64,000 bases of DNA from Haberlea rhodopensis (Eukaryota; Streptophyta; Magnoliopsida; Lamiales; Gesneriaceae). Positions 1 to 11,733 of the stretch are shown here, piece by piece. The stretch's first letter is position 1. Each line of letters starts with the position of its first letter. The notes beneath the pieces are model-generated. The model saw only the letters and a program-made list of their open reading frames with translations, had not been told where the DNA came from and searched no databases. The stretch spans positions 2,903,001 through 2,967,000 of the forward strand of contig CAJQUN010000043.1 in the NCBI GenBank assembly GCA_907163345.1. Direction: 5' to 3'. Made by a program: the position numbers and the translations under genes.

Positions 1-597
1 TTAACCAAAATCTCCAATTTCCAAATCCAACCCCACACTTAACCAAATACCACAAAATCATAATCATTACGAAGATAAAGATGAGGGGAAGGAGATTACC
101 AAGTTATCCTCCAGAAATCCAACTCCCAAATCGAGCCTCCATCGATTTTTGTTCATGGGAGAAAAGGGGGGGTTTGGGAAATGGGGGGAGTAAAGCGCAT
201 GAGAGAGAGGGGAAAGAGAGAGGAGGATGAACTAATCCCTGAACACTGAGTCCACTTGGTATATATATAGTACCAGGGCTCAAAAATCCCGAGTCCTCCA
301 CAAATACATCATGACTCATTAAAAATCATATGTGTTCAATAAATATCTCTCAATCTCAATTTCCATTATCAGCCCCAACTCAAAGCACTCCGGACCCCAG
401 ATCCCACCTAACCAAATTCCAAGGTTTATCACCATGATGAGAATACAATCTCAACCCTTGGATCCAACGACCCCAAATACCGGATTTAAAATCCTCGGGA
501 GTCCCAATACTGCAATTAATTCATAATTGCCACAATTAAAATCCATTAAGGATCATTACCACACCGGGATTTACACCAATAATTCACGGGCATCACA
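1..597 (-). mobile_element. F-type LTR fragment cut by window edge
   Basis: This stretch resembles 33960..34627, the 5' part of the F element LTR on the minus strand. Both have a purine-rich block, a TATA-like run (about 258..270 here, about 34290..34300 there), then a shared run near caaatacatcatga and a block around caaagcactcc. Read on the minus strand the LTR would begin with TG at 597. The rest lies outside the window, so element type and TSD cannot be checked. No coding capacity is visible; the small open frames here are chance. Confidence 0.5.
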
Positions 598-712
598 ATC
601 TCCTTTGTCTATTTATCATTTAAGGTAATCTTCAGTCCTTGGTCATGCACCATTAAATGCATCAATAAATAGCCGTTGATTATTCGGACTGAGGAACGAC
701 GCTTACTAGCTT

Positions 713-866
713 AGTCTGTTCTGATCTGCTCTGCATCGATCTGGGTCGATCTGATCTGGTCTGATCTGGTTGACATTGATCTGCATCGATCTAGTATGTA
801 TCAATCTGGTTAACATCGATCTGGTCTGCTTCGATATAGACTTTATCGGTCTGGTCTGTTCTGTCA
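713..866. repeat. Degenerate TCGATCTGG/TCTGGTCTG tandem array
   Basis: About a dozen diverged copies of a 10- to 15-bp unit built on catcgatctgg and gatctggtctg. Several contain ATCGAT, so they overlap in sequence with the GATCGATC dyads in the LTRs, but here they are direct repeats without the 21-bp pairing. Confidence 0.6.
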
Positions 867-1133
867 TCTTTAAAATCTGGAACTAACACATCCCTTAGTG
901 CAATGTTCATTGCCATCATCTATCATTTCTCAATATCACGTTCTTCTTATTTCATACGACCATGTAACCACAATGGTTAGCAATAATACAAAGTCCAATT
1001 ACCTCGTATTATATCATGCACATAAGAGTATATATATCATGCCATACTGACAAAAAATGTAGTCATGCGTAAACTATGTGCTTATACATTCCTATCAACA
1101 CACCCCTAGGCCCTCAACAGCCCAAAAGAGCAA

Positions 1134-1150
1134 CCACTGCTCTGATACCA
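1134..1150 (-). other. Primer-binding site of R0 (initiator Met tRNA type)
   Basis: On the minus strand this reads tggtatcagagcagtgg, starting 4 bases inside the presumed LTR end at 1155. TGGTATCAGAGC is the usual plant LTR-retrotransposon primer site, complementary to the 3' end of initiator methionine tRNA. Confidence 0.75.
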
Positions 1151-2478
1151 CTAATTAGGACACCAAGTCCTAAACACATGAGTGCAATTATCATTAATAG
1201 TGCATGCATTCATATAAAAGATACTCATCCATGGTCTTCTATAATAACATGTCCTTCATATAAATTTTGAAACGTAATTCCTTCAAACTCTTGACAACAT
1301 TCAAGACTCAACATGCGTACCATTGATATAGCACTAATCATATCCTCAAGTCAACTACTTATACAATCCATATATATGTACCATCATGCTCACAGGCGAG
1401 CGTTAAACAGATGTATATCTATGTATATAAGGTCATGTTCTCAATACCAATACTGGTACCTCCTCTCAGGGAGCGCCTCGTACATAGCTCGGACTCCTTG
1501 CCAATGCCATTGTCAGTGTTAACATGTTCTACCTGTATTAATAGAAATAGCCCCCACACAGGGTGAGAACATCAATAACATAATCTCAATATCAACAATT
1601 TCACATTTTATAATTCACAGAATATAAAGCTGAAACTGTATGTGAATAATACTTCCTGTGTATGCCACAATCATATGGATTCCCCTTACTGTTCCTGTTC
1701 TCACAATATCCAAAATCGTCAAACTCCATGAATCAGTTATATCATTTCAGTGATTTACTGTACTCATACCAATCGATAGTAATTGAACCATTACAGTAAT
1801 AATTCATAATGATGACATGCTCATTCATCAATTGTATAGTCATAGCCCATCATATGATATGGCTCGCTCAAAGGCTGCAGTATTCTCATCACTCGCACGC
1901 CCAAGAGCGCCGGTATCATATCCATTACTCGCTCCATGGCGCCAGTATTCCCATTCCATAATATAGCACGTTCGACAGCGGCATTTCCATATCGCATAGC
2001 AAATTAGCAATTCATCACAACAAGAATATAGCATTCAATGCGCATAATCATAATACATTTACCTCTGCTCGTACGCTACAAGTACATTAAGGTCGACGAC
2101 ATGATTCTAGACATTCTTGACATCCGAAGGCTCGAGTATCTATATTGAATATCAGTTCAATATTTATTATTAATAATTCCCAACAATTTCCCAACAACTT
2201 CATTATTCATCTAACAGATACACCATGCTTCTATCATAATCAATTACAATTTGCCGTACTCCGTATACGATTTAAATAATCTTATTTATCTTTTATTAAC
2301 TTGAGTTATCATCTTACTCAAACATGTAATACACGTCTTAGTAGGGTTCAATAATGGTAACCTTATTTCATTGATAACAAAACTTCCACAAAAGTCATAA
2401 TCATCACCAAAATAGACTATACTAGATCATATCTAAAAATCCCCAAACAATTAATAAATTTTCAAAAATTTGCACCTG

Positions 2479-2644
2479 GCGATCGATCGCTACTAACTAG
2501 CGATTGATCGCTAGCTATACAAAAATATTTTTAAAACAGCACAGAGATCGATAGCCTTAAAGTGGCGACCGCTCGCTTGTGGGCAGAATATTTTGCTAAA
2601 TTTTTGCTTCCAGAGATCGATCGCTCCATAACAAGCGATCGAAA
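2479..2644. repeat. Paired GATCGATC dyad cluster, R0 LTR
   Basis: Dyads start at 2481 and 2502 (21 apart), 2546 and 2567 (21 apart), 2615 and 2637 (22 apart). A fourth pair lies past the inserted element at 20187 and 20209 (22 apart). Pair-to-pair period is 65 to about 73 bp. Several copies carry changes that fit C-to-T decay. The first pair makes an inverted repeat: 14-bp arms 2479..2492 and 2498..2511 with one mismatch and a 5-nt loop. Confidence 0.8.
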
Positions 2645-2651
2645 TCTGGCA

Positions 2652-2656
2652 CTGTT
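2652..2656. repeat. Target-site duplication of element A (ctgtt), left
   Basis: The bases ctgtt immediately precede the TG of the A 5' LTR and recur at 20151..20155 right after the CA of its 3' LTR. A 5-bp duplication is standard for LTR-retrotransposon integrases. Confidence 0.9.
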
Positions 2657-3535
2657 TGTCATGCCTCGATATGACGTATACATATGTGATATGGTTATGG
2701 TGTAATTATGATTAATTACAGTACGATGTGGACTCGGGTTCGGGTTCAACCGAGTAGGAATGATGACATGGGGAAACAATGAAATGATTCTCATGTGTGA
2801 TAAAGCAAGAATGGTAGGAAATGGCATGAAATAAGATCAATTGTATGGCATTGCTAAACTTCTTCTCATATATGTTTGATATGAGAAGCATAGTAGAGAT
2901 GCTGAATGGTTGGTAGTTGATATATATGAACTAAAACCATAACACTACATGGTTGTAGAATATGTAGCAAGACTACATGATTGGTAGGGAGGATATGTAG
3001 TTGACCATTACGCCTACATGAATTTGAATGCCATTTGAACTTGAATGTGGATTGTGATGTACATGTGCATGCAATTTGAGATGGATTTGAGATGTAATTT
3101 CAGATGGATTTGAGGCTCCATATTTAAAGAGAAAATCAGATTTGGAAAACATAATACACCATAATCCACCTAGTAAATCTCTACAAAGCTCTCTTCCAAA
3201 CCCTTGCTTCTTCTTTCCATCTTTTGCTTAGATTTCATTTGGTAATCAAGCTAGGAAGTTGAGTGAAGTGACTTCATCCTTTCTTGGTAAGAAATGAATA
3301 GCCTATGAAGTATATGGACTTAGTTGATGGAAACTTGAAGCATGTGGTTACTATTTTGTATGCTTTGAATTGATACTTGTTATCATGCAAAGAATTGAGT
3401 TATATGATGAGATAAACATGTTTATATGTTACTAGAGATTGCATGAAACATCTTTAAATATTGATTTTTGAGGTGTATGAGAAGAACCATGGAGATAAGC
3501 TCAAAATCGTCATTGTTCGGTAATTCTGTTGTCGA

Positions 3536-3755
3536 CCGATCGATCGCTAGGATTGTACCGATCGATCGGTAGAACAGGGGAAGTAAGGCGGTTCATGTAC
3601 CGATCGATCGCTGAAGGCGACCGATCTATTGGTGAAATGCCGTAGCATTTTTGAGAAATTCAGATTTTAGAGCGATCGAACGCTAGCTTCCGACCGACCG
3701 ATCGCTAGGGTTGTCTGTTTGGACCGATCGATCACTAGAGTGACCGATCGATCGG
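3536..3755. repeat. Paired GATCGATC dyad cluster, A 5' LTR
   Basis: Dyad starts are 3538, 3560, 3602, 3623 (variant), 3674 (variant), 3696 (variant), 3726 and 3746. The steps are 22, 42, 21, 51, 22, 30 and 20 bp. The 3' LTR copy at 18818..19033 has exactly the same steps and retains intact GATCGATC at two of the sites that are altered here. Confidence 0.85.
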
Positions 3756-4148
3756 TAGACTTAAAATGTTATAGTTTTGTAGCTTTTGATATTGATGCCT
3801 ATAATAACATGATATATTATTGGCATTGTTGTAGCATCATCACATGGGACAGGATAACGATGCAGTTAGACAGTGACGTTTACTTTATATCGTTTGTGTC
3901 ACAGAACAGGTACGTTTTGACGTACGAGTATATGATATTGTTGTGATGATGATGTGAGCATGGTATCATATAATTGGTGACATCATATGCATATGCATTC
4001 ATGATACTACATTGTTGAGATGGATGCCACGATAGATATGTAGTATGTGCTTTGGCTGAGATCTGTGCCACGATAGATATGCCAGTGTTGGTATATGCTT
4101 TGGCTGGGATTGTTGCCACGATAGGTATGCTACATATGCTTTGGCATG

Positions 4149-4347
4149 AGAGGTATACGCCTGGTTTGGGTATATGCTCGGGTATGCTACATATACGTTA
4201 GCATTAGAGGTATACGCCTGGTTTGGGTATATGCTCGGGTATGCTACATATACGTTAACATTAGAGGTATACGCCTGGTTTGGGTATATGCTCGGGTATG
4301 CTACATATACGTTAACATTAGAGGTATACGCCTGGTTTGGGTATATA
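4149..4347. repeat. 57-bp minisatellite in A 5' LTR
   Basis: Four near-identical units start at 4149, 4206, 4263 and 4320, each opening agaggtatacgcctgg. Because 57 is divisible by 3 the array is open in several frames on both strands, which explains the repetitive 70- to 176-codon frames there; none is likely to be a protein. The 3' LTR carries the same array (about 19428..19627) with units of 56 to 57 bp and more point changes. A looser set of repeats built on gccacgatag precedes it at about 4025..4120. Confidence 0.9.
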
Positions 4348-4876
4348 CTCTGGCTATTATCACATATGAGTATGGTACTATGATATGTGCTGCTAATATG
4401 AAGATGTGATGTGGTTCCACTGACATATTGAGCTGAGATAGACATATCATATTGGTTTCGTGATAATAGGGTGATAGTTGAGACATGTCGACGTGGTGCA
4501 TTGGTTGATGCATGATACAGAGCATTCACATTGGATATGATGTTTATTGTGCTTTATCATTGATATTGTGTTTTGATATTGCACTACGATAGTGGTTTAT
4601 CTATACTCACGTTGTGTGAATGTTTCTATGGGATTTCATAGACGTGGGAGGACGGGATTGTAAGTCTATTCCGCTGCGAGCTGAACCACTGCTTAGGAGT
4701 TTTTGGTCTAGGTTGTTGTGCTTTATATATGATGTATATTATGACAGGGTGTTTGTCAACTTGTAACAATCTATATCACTAAACTCTTAATCAGTGTATG
4801 TTTTTACTTAATTCTTACTCACATATGTATAATGAACTGATACATAATGAATTAAGTAATGAGGTCCTCACATTAG

Positions 4877-4893
4877 TGGTATAAGAGCAGTGG
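4877..4893 (+). other. Primer-binding site of element A
   Basis: It reads tggtataagagcagtgg, 4 bases after the LTR end. It is the initiator-Met tRNA type with one change from the TATCAGAGC form in B. Confidence 0.75.
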
Positions 4894-7800
4894 TTCGAGA
4901 ACGGGGTGAACAAGGGTAGAGGAAGGTATTAGGGAGTTACCTAATACGTTGAAAGCATGTTGAGAGTATGGATATGATGTTATATTGACATGCTTTATAT
5001 ATTGTTTGTTGTTGGTAAACCTTGTTTTGCAGTATGGTAGCATGAAATGGTAAGAATCCATATGAACAAAGGATGTTGTATGTATACCTGTGATTGATAT
5101 ACTGGGTTTCTGTGTTACCATTTGTCAGGGGGACATAAGATGTTTCTCTGGAGACGTACCAATCATTCAGTCGTGAATGACATGTATTGTGATACTGAAT
5201 TTGAGCACAAGTTACGGAATGGTTGGAGCGTGGTAACCAAATTTTGGTAGCAGCTCCATGTGCAACGTCAGTCTGAATGAGACTGCGTGTGAGAACTGAT
5301 GGTGGTATGGATGTCTTCATATGGTGAGTTTAAATTACTAATTGTTGTCAGACAGTGATATGAAGATGAGTTGTTGATTTTGGTACATAATGTGAAAATG
5401 TTTGTGAGGATAACTGTCATTGTTATCTGTTGGAATGTATACAATCCAGGGGCAATAACAAAATTGCCGCAAGTCAGTCTGTGTTTGCGTTGTGGTTTCC
5501 ACCTGTGGATTGACTGTAAACTGTCACTTGAGGAGTGATTGGAATGTGCTGGGTTGATCTTGGTTTTGGCAAGCTCAGTGTGTGTACACAGTGCTATGGT
5601 AGAACGATGAATTTAGTACCGATGTGATCAGATAGCACATGTACCGAAAAGGGAGTTTCATGCAAGCGTGAGGTCATGAGACCACGGTATTGATGGTTAT
5701 CTTTTCATTGGTGTTCTTTAGACACCATGTGTATGAGGTTGAGGATCTCAGATGTGTGTGTATGGTTATTATGCTGAACTGTATGTCTGTGGTGACTGAG
5801 ATGATGAGGAACGCTGAACCAGGATATGGTGGAACTAAGATACACTAAGTTCGGTAATGATATTCCATAGATGCGGAGTACTGATAGAGCGGTGCAAGAT
5901 CAGTGACAGTGAGACTGTTAATCTGGGATGTCATCAGATTATGTTTCTGAGTCACTGGTATTTTGTGACTGGCAATATGCGCGTTTGTTTCTCGTTTTGT
6001 TATTGTAACTTATGTGGGCTAGGATGTAGAGTTTGGGAGATGAGGAAACTGATGCTCATCGTAATTGCCAGATATGATATATGGCGTACTTGACGATAGA
6101 GAATTGGTACTTGATCTTGTTGCTGTTTGGTATGAGGATGGAAGGTCACTGATTGGCGGGGGGGTTGTAGATCACAAGGTAACATGTGCCATCATAGTAT
6201 GGTGACGATCATATCAAGACAATGAGTATTAATACCCATTGTTCTATATGTTGAATGCAATTGAGCTATATGCATGTCTCTATGGGAATATTTGTATGTC
6301 TGCAGCTGATATGAGCAGATGAAGTGGAGTATGTCTATTTGCGGAATGCATATTATGGCATCTGGTTCTATGGACTGCATAGTCGGATGTACTATATGTG
6401 TGCTGAGTGTGTCTTGGCACTTAGTGAGTGGATATGGATATTGCATGTGTATAGAGTTGTTAGGCAGAACAGAGATAATCGCAGAACATGTCATTATATT
6501 CTCAGGAGTGAGGATTGACATGTACTGGTTGACACCGTTAGCATATATGCGTAAGTTTCAGGAAGTGAAATTGGGAAGAGAAATTTTTTTTTTCTTTATG
6601 ATGAATTCATGAATGGAATGAGGGATGTTTTGTGTAGGGTCGACTGGGACAAGGTGTGAAATGTGATTTGATTCTTGACTGTATCACTTGTTGGTGGTAA
6701 TGGTAATACCTTATGAAAGTCTGGTAGAAAGTGAATTGTGTATACCCTTCAACGGGTATGGGGGTACCAAGGTATGATGATCTGTATGAGGTGCTAATAA
6801 GAACTTCTTGTATGACTTGAGATGAGAGTGATGTCAAGTCGATGGTTGTATGTTTGATTTTTGATATTACTAAATACACTTTTACATGGCAGTGTTGTTG
6901 GTAAGACCGATATGTCATGTACTGACACATGTTGTATTTGATGAATTTTGATTTGGTCGTGACTATGATTGAGATTGTCAATGAGATGAGTTGTTGTGAT
7001 ATGGATTACTCTTCACTATAGAAGATTGAGGAATTGTTGAGAACTTGGATGCAGTATTGTGAATTCGAATTGGTGTACTCCCACGATACTGTAGAGTTGT
7101 GACTAAAGAATGATGTTTGCCTGGGAATCATGATATGATTGATTGCATATGGCAACTGATTAGCACAGTAACGGCTTTGCGTGTTACTGTGGAAACTCTG
7201 AATTATGGAGGCATAGGAAAGATGCAACGTGAGAGGTAGGACAAGACATATCTCATTTAAAGATACGAGTGGAAATGTTATAGCATCGTTGGATGTACCA
7301 ATAATGGGAATATGAGTATAAAGATAGAATGGAAGTGGCATACCTAAGATTCGTGGAATAAGATTTAACTTTGAAAATGGTTATGCGTAATGTTTTCGTT
7401 TTCCATGTGTTGAGTTATTATGGTATGGATTTGTTTACAGTCTTGTATCAAGACGTGTACGCCTTCTTGGCGCTATCCAAGGTGAGGGAATGAGTAGGTA
7501 CATCAGTTTGTGCTGTGTTGCTTTGTGGGAAGTATTGATGACTCGTGTAGACGAGTTGTGAAAATCGTAAAACTGGTAAGTGTGAGGATATAGTTAATAC
7601 AAAGAACAAGGCATTTTTTTTGGATAACTGTGGTCGAATTATGTCAAAGTGATCATGGGGAGTGACGGATTTACTATATTATAGAGGTTAATGACACATG
7701 ACTTATGCGATGTCCATTGGTATTTAATGGTTGTCATTACAGAGTCATGTGCCTGAGGTTGGATAAACACGGCATGTCTGGTACACCGTGTTGATAGGGT

Positions 7801-8434
7801 GACGGTACCGTGGTGAAACCACACTCTCATATTGTGGACACTATGATGACAGTGGAGTAAATGTGTTTTGGGTGTTATCTGTCTAATTTAGGGTTGCTTA
7901 ATTGAATTAGCAACCAATGAACCTTATCTATTGATGATGCTTCCATTCATTGGTATGGATTTGGCGACATAGGGCTGTGTGCAAGTTGACGTACTGAGAT
8001 AGATGGAGATGTTTTCATCTGATACATTGTAGAATTGCATTGTAAAGCACACGTTGTTGAGATGTTAGCGCGATGATCATTCTGTTTACATCTAAACTAA
8101 TGAGATAGTAGTTTGAATGTACTGACGTACTGGACTTTGGTGAGATCAATAAATGTTCACCACGTTGTGTGTTTTGGGAACTCTCTGTATAGATAAGAGT
8201 AGTATGCAAATGCAATTTTTAAAGTTGATGTTTTATTCTATAACGTACTACAGGGTATTGTTGGATAGTTCACTGATTCGTATGACATGTTGAATACATG
8301 TGTGCACCAATTAACAGCAATGGAAAGTGAAGTGGTGACATATTGATGACAGGAGGTATGACAATGGTATATGGTCACCGGATGTTACTCCTCTTGTTTT
8401 GGATTGTTGTTGGGTAAAAGTACATGAAAACTGA

Positions 8435-8488
<54 letters not shown>

Positions 8489-8948
8489 GCAGTACCAATC
8501 GCGTGTATATGCTTTGCTATGGCACAGTGTTTTGTGAAAGGGTCTTGTACAGATATATGGACTTGCAGTGATTGATATCTGGCATGTAGTTTTCTGACAG
8601 ATATATGACATAATGTTCAGGGAGAGACAAATGTATTGTATGTGTATGACCTGATCAGTTCGGATCTTGCCTAGAGCAGATTGTCAGATATACTAGAACA
8701 TAAGATCTCACAATTCTGTATGATAAGCAAAGGATTGACGGAGCTGCTATGTGCGCCATCGTCAACCTATGATACTGCAGGATCCTAGGTTATTGTCTAG
8801 TATGGTTATTTTTTACTCTGTTTATTGCAATGCTGCATTGCTGGTAAGTTGATGTTTTAAATTACATTGATGCCTCATTCATGGAAATGTGTGTATTGTT
8901 ACTATTGTGTTTTGCCTACATGATTCAATTTCGAGGACGAAATTCAAT
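4894..8948 (+). pseudogene. Decayed interior of element A (gag-pol ghost)
   Basis: No reading frame longer than about 130 codons fits a known domain. At about 5199..5290 the plus strand, read across one stop, gives EWLER..QILVAAPCA, close to the gag segment of element B (EWLERLEQIFVSAPCA, about 11929..11980). This indicates a Ty3 gag of the same lineage. The rest is TG-rich and scattered with stops; I could not place RT or integrase motifs by eye. The 3' end keeps the typical cgaggacgaaatt run before the polypurine tract. Confidence 0.5.
8437..8485. repeat. (AT)n microsatellite
   Basis: A run of 49 bp of alternating A and T inside the non-coding interior of element A. Confidence 0.97.
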
Positions 8949-8962
8949 GAGTAGGGGAGAAA
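8949..8962 (+). other. Polypurine tract of element A
   Basis: gagtaggggagaaa directly before the 3' LTR; element B has the matching gtaggggagt before its 3' LTR. Confidence 0.75.
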
Positions 8963-9427
8963 TGTCATGCCTCGATATGACGTATACATATGTGATATGG
9001 TTATGGTGTAATTATGATTAATTACAGTACGATGTGGACTCGGGTTCGGGTTCAACCGAGTAGGAATGATGACATGGGGAAACAATGAAATGATTCTCAT
9101 GTGTGATAAAGCAAGAATGGTAGCAATTGTATGGCATTGCTAAACTTCTTCTCATATATGTTTGATATGAGAAGCATAGTAGAGATGTTGAATGGTTGGT
9201 AGTTGATATATATGAACTAAAACCATAACAAGACTACATGGTTGGTAGTTGATATATATTCTACATGGTTGTAGAATATGTAGCAAGACTACATGATTGG
9301 TAGGGAGGATATGTAGTTGACCATTAAGCCTACATGAATTTGAATGGCATTTGAACTTGAATGTGGAATGTGATGTACATGTGCATGCAATTTGAGATGG
9401 ATTTGAGATGCAATTTCAGATGGGTTT
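8963..9427 (+). repeat. 3' LTR of element A, first segment
   Basis: Matches 2657..3113 of the 5' LTR, with a deletion near 9122 and a local duplication near 9235..9280, until it is cut by element B at 9428. It continues at 18388. Confidence 0.85.
9423..9427. repeat. Target-site duplication of element B (ggttt), left
   Basis: ggttt precedes the TG of B and recurs at 18388..18392. Joining the flanks recreates the uninterrupted A LTR seen at 3105..3120. Confidence 0.92.
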
Positions 9428-11520
9428 TGTGACATCCCTGAAATGATTAATTGCAATTTGAGGCATTAATTGTGTTTACAATGATTAATTATGTGGTAAT
9501 TATTTATGTGTTGGAATTTATTTACCTTATGGAAATGCATGGTCATGTGGATAGGGTGACCCGGGGTTGCATTTCGGGGTGCATGTGGTGCATGTCGGGT
9601 AAATATTATTGGAAGCATGATTTATTTGCCATTGGTAGCAATTGATTAGAAATCATGTGTTTAATTGATATTTGGTGCATTTTGAGTTAATGCTTTGGAA
9701 AATATCATGTTAGGGGTGTTTTATACACCATGGAATTATTTTGGTATGCCTTTTAACTAAATAAACTCCTTTTATTACCCCACACCTTTACCCAACTCAT
9801 TCACTTTACCAAAATCAAATCCACAAACCCTACCCCTTCCAATTTTCGAGCTCAAGCTTGAGGGTGATGAGAAACCTTCCAAAAATCTTGTTTTGTGGAG
9901 CTTGTTGGGTGATTTGAGATCCCCAAGAGGTATGGATACCTCATGGTTAATTTTTGCAAGGTTTTGTTTGAGTTTGGGTTGGTTTTGAATGATTTTGAAA
10001 TGGGTTTTGTTGGGTTGTTGTGGGTTTGGTTATATGTTGGATTTATCCTTGTTTTGAAGTATACTTTGGTTGGATGTTGTATACATGGGTATTTAATGAT
10101 GTTTATTGTTGGTTTTGAGTAGTTGGGTATGGATGTTGTTGAGTTATTTAAGGTTGTTTGAGTTTGGGAAGGAGAAGGGTGAATAGTGCCCAATTCTCGC
10201 TTGCCCAGAGCTCGGCGATCGATCGGCGTTTTTCCCGCGATCGATCGCGAGCCACAGAGCTGAGGCAGAGAGCTTCAGCGATCGATCGCGAGATGGGCGT
10301 GATCGATCGGCGAGGCCGCGATCGATCGGCGCTAGCTCCGCGATCGATCGCGGATTGTTGGATTTTGTTGCCCGAGACAGTGATGTCTCGCGATCGATCG
10401 GGGCTTTATGGCGATCGATCGCGAGACACCAAAAATGGTGTTTTTGGTTCTTTTTGTGGGATTTTTGGTATTGGACTATTATTGGATTCTAATATTGGTA
10501 TTTGTGAATATGTAGAACCAACCCAGGTGGCAACACAGCCAAGGAATTGAAGTCCTACCGTATTCCACTTTTGGAAAGGTACGTAGTGGACGTACGGGCA
10601 CCCCAACGGTACATGTATCTTATATACTTATTGTTTATGCATTGTGGATGCAAGTATATATGTGGTATTGCATAGTGGATGCAAATACATGTTATGCATG
10701 ATGTTTATAGATGCATATGATTATTGGTGCATATCCCATGAGTCGTGGTCATCCCTTGATGATTTTAATGCTTGCCGCTATTTGGTTTGGTTCCGCTAAA
10801 TGTGAAGCGAGGGGTGGGAGCGCCGCATGTCACATTTGAGCGTGGTTATCATATAGGACGAGGAAAGGGTATTTGCCGCTCAATGGGAGGCGAGGGGTGG
10901 GAGTCCCGCAGTCCATTGAAGCGAGGTTATCCTATGCCGTCTATATGTTAATAAGCGAGGGGCATTAAAATACATTGTGATGGACAGACTAGGGATTGGT
11001 GATCAGTATTTGGTATTGATGAAATGGTATATGTTCATGACATGTTTAGACCATTTAAAATAATCTATTGATTATACTCATGAGTTATGGTACAGGGACA
11101 ACCAAACGGGAAGCGTTTGAAATGCATGGGGAAACAGGAAGTGTTTTATTATGATTATGCATTTACGCTTTATCTTCATATTGTGTTGAATATGAATGAT
11201 TATTATTGCTCATGTTTGGGGGTTGTCCTTGTAGGTACACGTTTGGCATGATAGAAGGGCTAGACGGGTTGAGATGGTGAGCTTTTGAGGATGCTTTTGA
11301 GACTGAAGGACAGGATTAATTGGATAGTATCTACTCTAGGAGTAGTATAAAACTATAATTGAACATTCATTGATTGGAATGTAATTAATCAATTTTTGGT
11401 AGTCCTTATTTTGGCATGTAATGCTTAAGCTCATAGACTCAACACGTTATTTCTCACTCTGATCATTTATATTAGCTCTATTATGCCTTGATTCCGCACT
11501 TAAGGATTAGGGTCCTTACA
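9428..11520 (+). repeat. 5' LTR of element B
   Basis: Begins tgtgacatccctg and ends gggtccttaca. A TATA-like ttttatacacc lies at about 9719, followed by a C-rich leader-like stretch (9770..9840), so the transcript probably starts near 9750. The dyad cluster (10215..10427) would then be in the transcribed R/U5 part. A 70- to 80-bp imperfect direct repeat containing gcgaggggtgggag occurs at about 10780..10930. Confidence 0.9.
10215..10427. repeat. Paired GATCGATC dyad cluster, B 5' LTR
   Basis: Eight perfect octamers start at 10217, 10239, 10280, 10301, 10320, 10342, 10392 and 10413 (steps 22, 41, 21, 19, 22, 50, 21). The last pair is a perfect inverted repeat: 16-bp arms 10385..10400 and 10412..10427 (gtctcgcgatcgatcg) with an 11-nt spacer. 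Confidence 0.95.
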
Positions 11521-11524
11521 TTAG

Positions 11525-11541
11525 TGGTATCAGAGCAGTGG
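11525..11541 (+). other. Primer-binding site of element B
   Basis: tggtatcagagcagtgg, 4 bases after the LTR end; initiator-Met tRNA type. Confidence 0.85.
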
Positions 11542-11733
11542 TTAGAGAACCCGGGAACGAGTGAAGGGTAGCCTTAGCATGTTTGGCTAGGTGCTTACAT
11601 TTGAAGCATGTTTATGCATGTGGTGCATATTAATGTATATCATGTTATACTAACGTGCTTATTCTCATTCCTGTTATCTAACGGCATAACATATATACTG
11701 CTTTGGAATTGTTGTTAACAATTGTATTACAGC

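Larger units (their letters stand above)
598..1154 (-). other. Untranslated leader of retroelement R0 (minus strand)
   Basis: This lies just inside the R0 LTR on the minus strand, after its primer-binding site. It is non-coding. It shares a short block (accacaatggttagcaa near 970) with the leader of element F (near 31795 and 32010), which supports the view that R0 and F are related families. It also holds the short tandem array at 713..866. The boundary with the F-type LTR fragment on the left is approximate. Confidence 0.45.
1155..2656 (-). mobile_element. R0 LTR, 3' part (minus); interrupted by element A
   Basis: This is the 3' portion, read on the minus strand, of a roughly 2.38-kb LTR that resumes at 20156 after element A. 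The outer end by the primer site (ttaggacacc) matches in outline the F LTR end at 32172 (tgtaaggacc) but has lost the canonical CA. Near 1390 and 1440..1560 it shares short blocks with F (gctcaca-gcgagc; cccc-ca-ggtgag), so the families are distant cousins. The cluster of GATCGATC dyads lies at 2479..2644, right at the insertion point of A. No protein is encoded. Confidence 0.65.
2657..4872 (+). repeat. 5' LTR of element A
   Basis: It starts tgtcatgcctcg and ends gtcctcaca. The start recurs at 8963 and the end at 20150. A TATA-like catatttaaagag lies at about 3119..3131, followed by a CT-rich leader-like stretch, so transcription may begin near 3150. Downstream come the dyad cluster (3536..3755) and a 57-bp minisatellite (4149..4347). 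An indel near 2819 and one near 9235 separate the two LTRs, so A is not very young. Confidence 0.85.

Noticed and set aside
3999..4529. 176-codon minus-strand and 87-codon plus-strand frames with 19-residue repeats
   Set aside because: Products of the 57-bp minisatellite, open on both strands at once.
8437..8485. (AT)n run as an origin or regulatory site
   Set aside because: A plain microsatellite in a decayed element; nothing else supports a role.
10215..10427. Dyad cluster as a CRISPR-like or bacterial (Dam GATC) feature
   Set aside because: The octamers are inside a plant LTR with variable short spacers; no prokaryotic genes are present.
10158..10550. 130-codon open frame over the dyad cluster of the B LTR with repeated IDR/DRS residues, and its partner at 17025..17417
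   Set aside because: The frame is open because CGATCGATCG lacks stops in these phases; it lies in a non-coding LTR part and differs in length of the repeat between LTRs.
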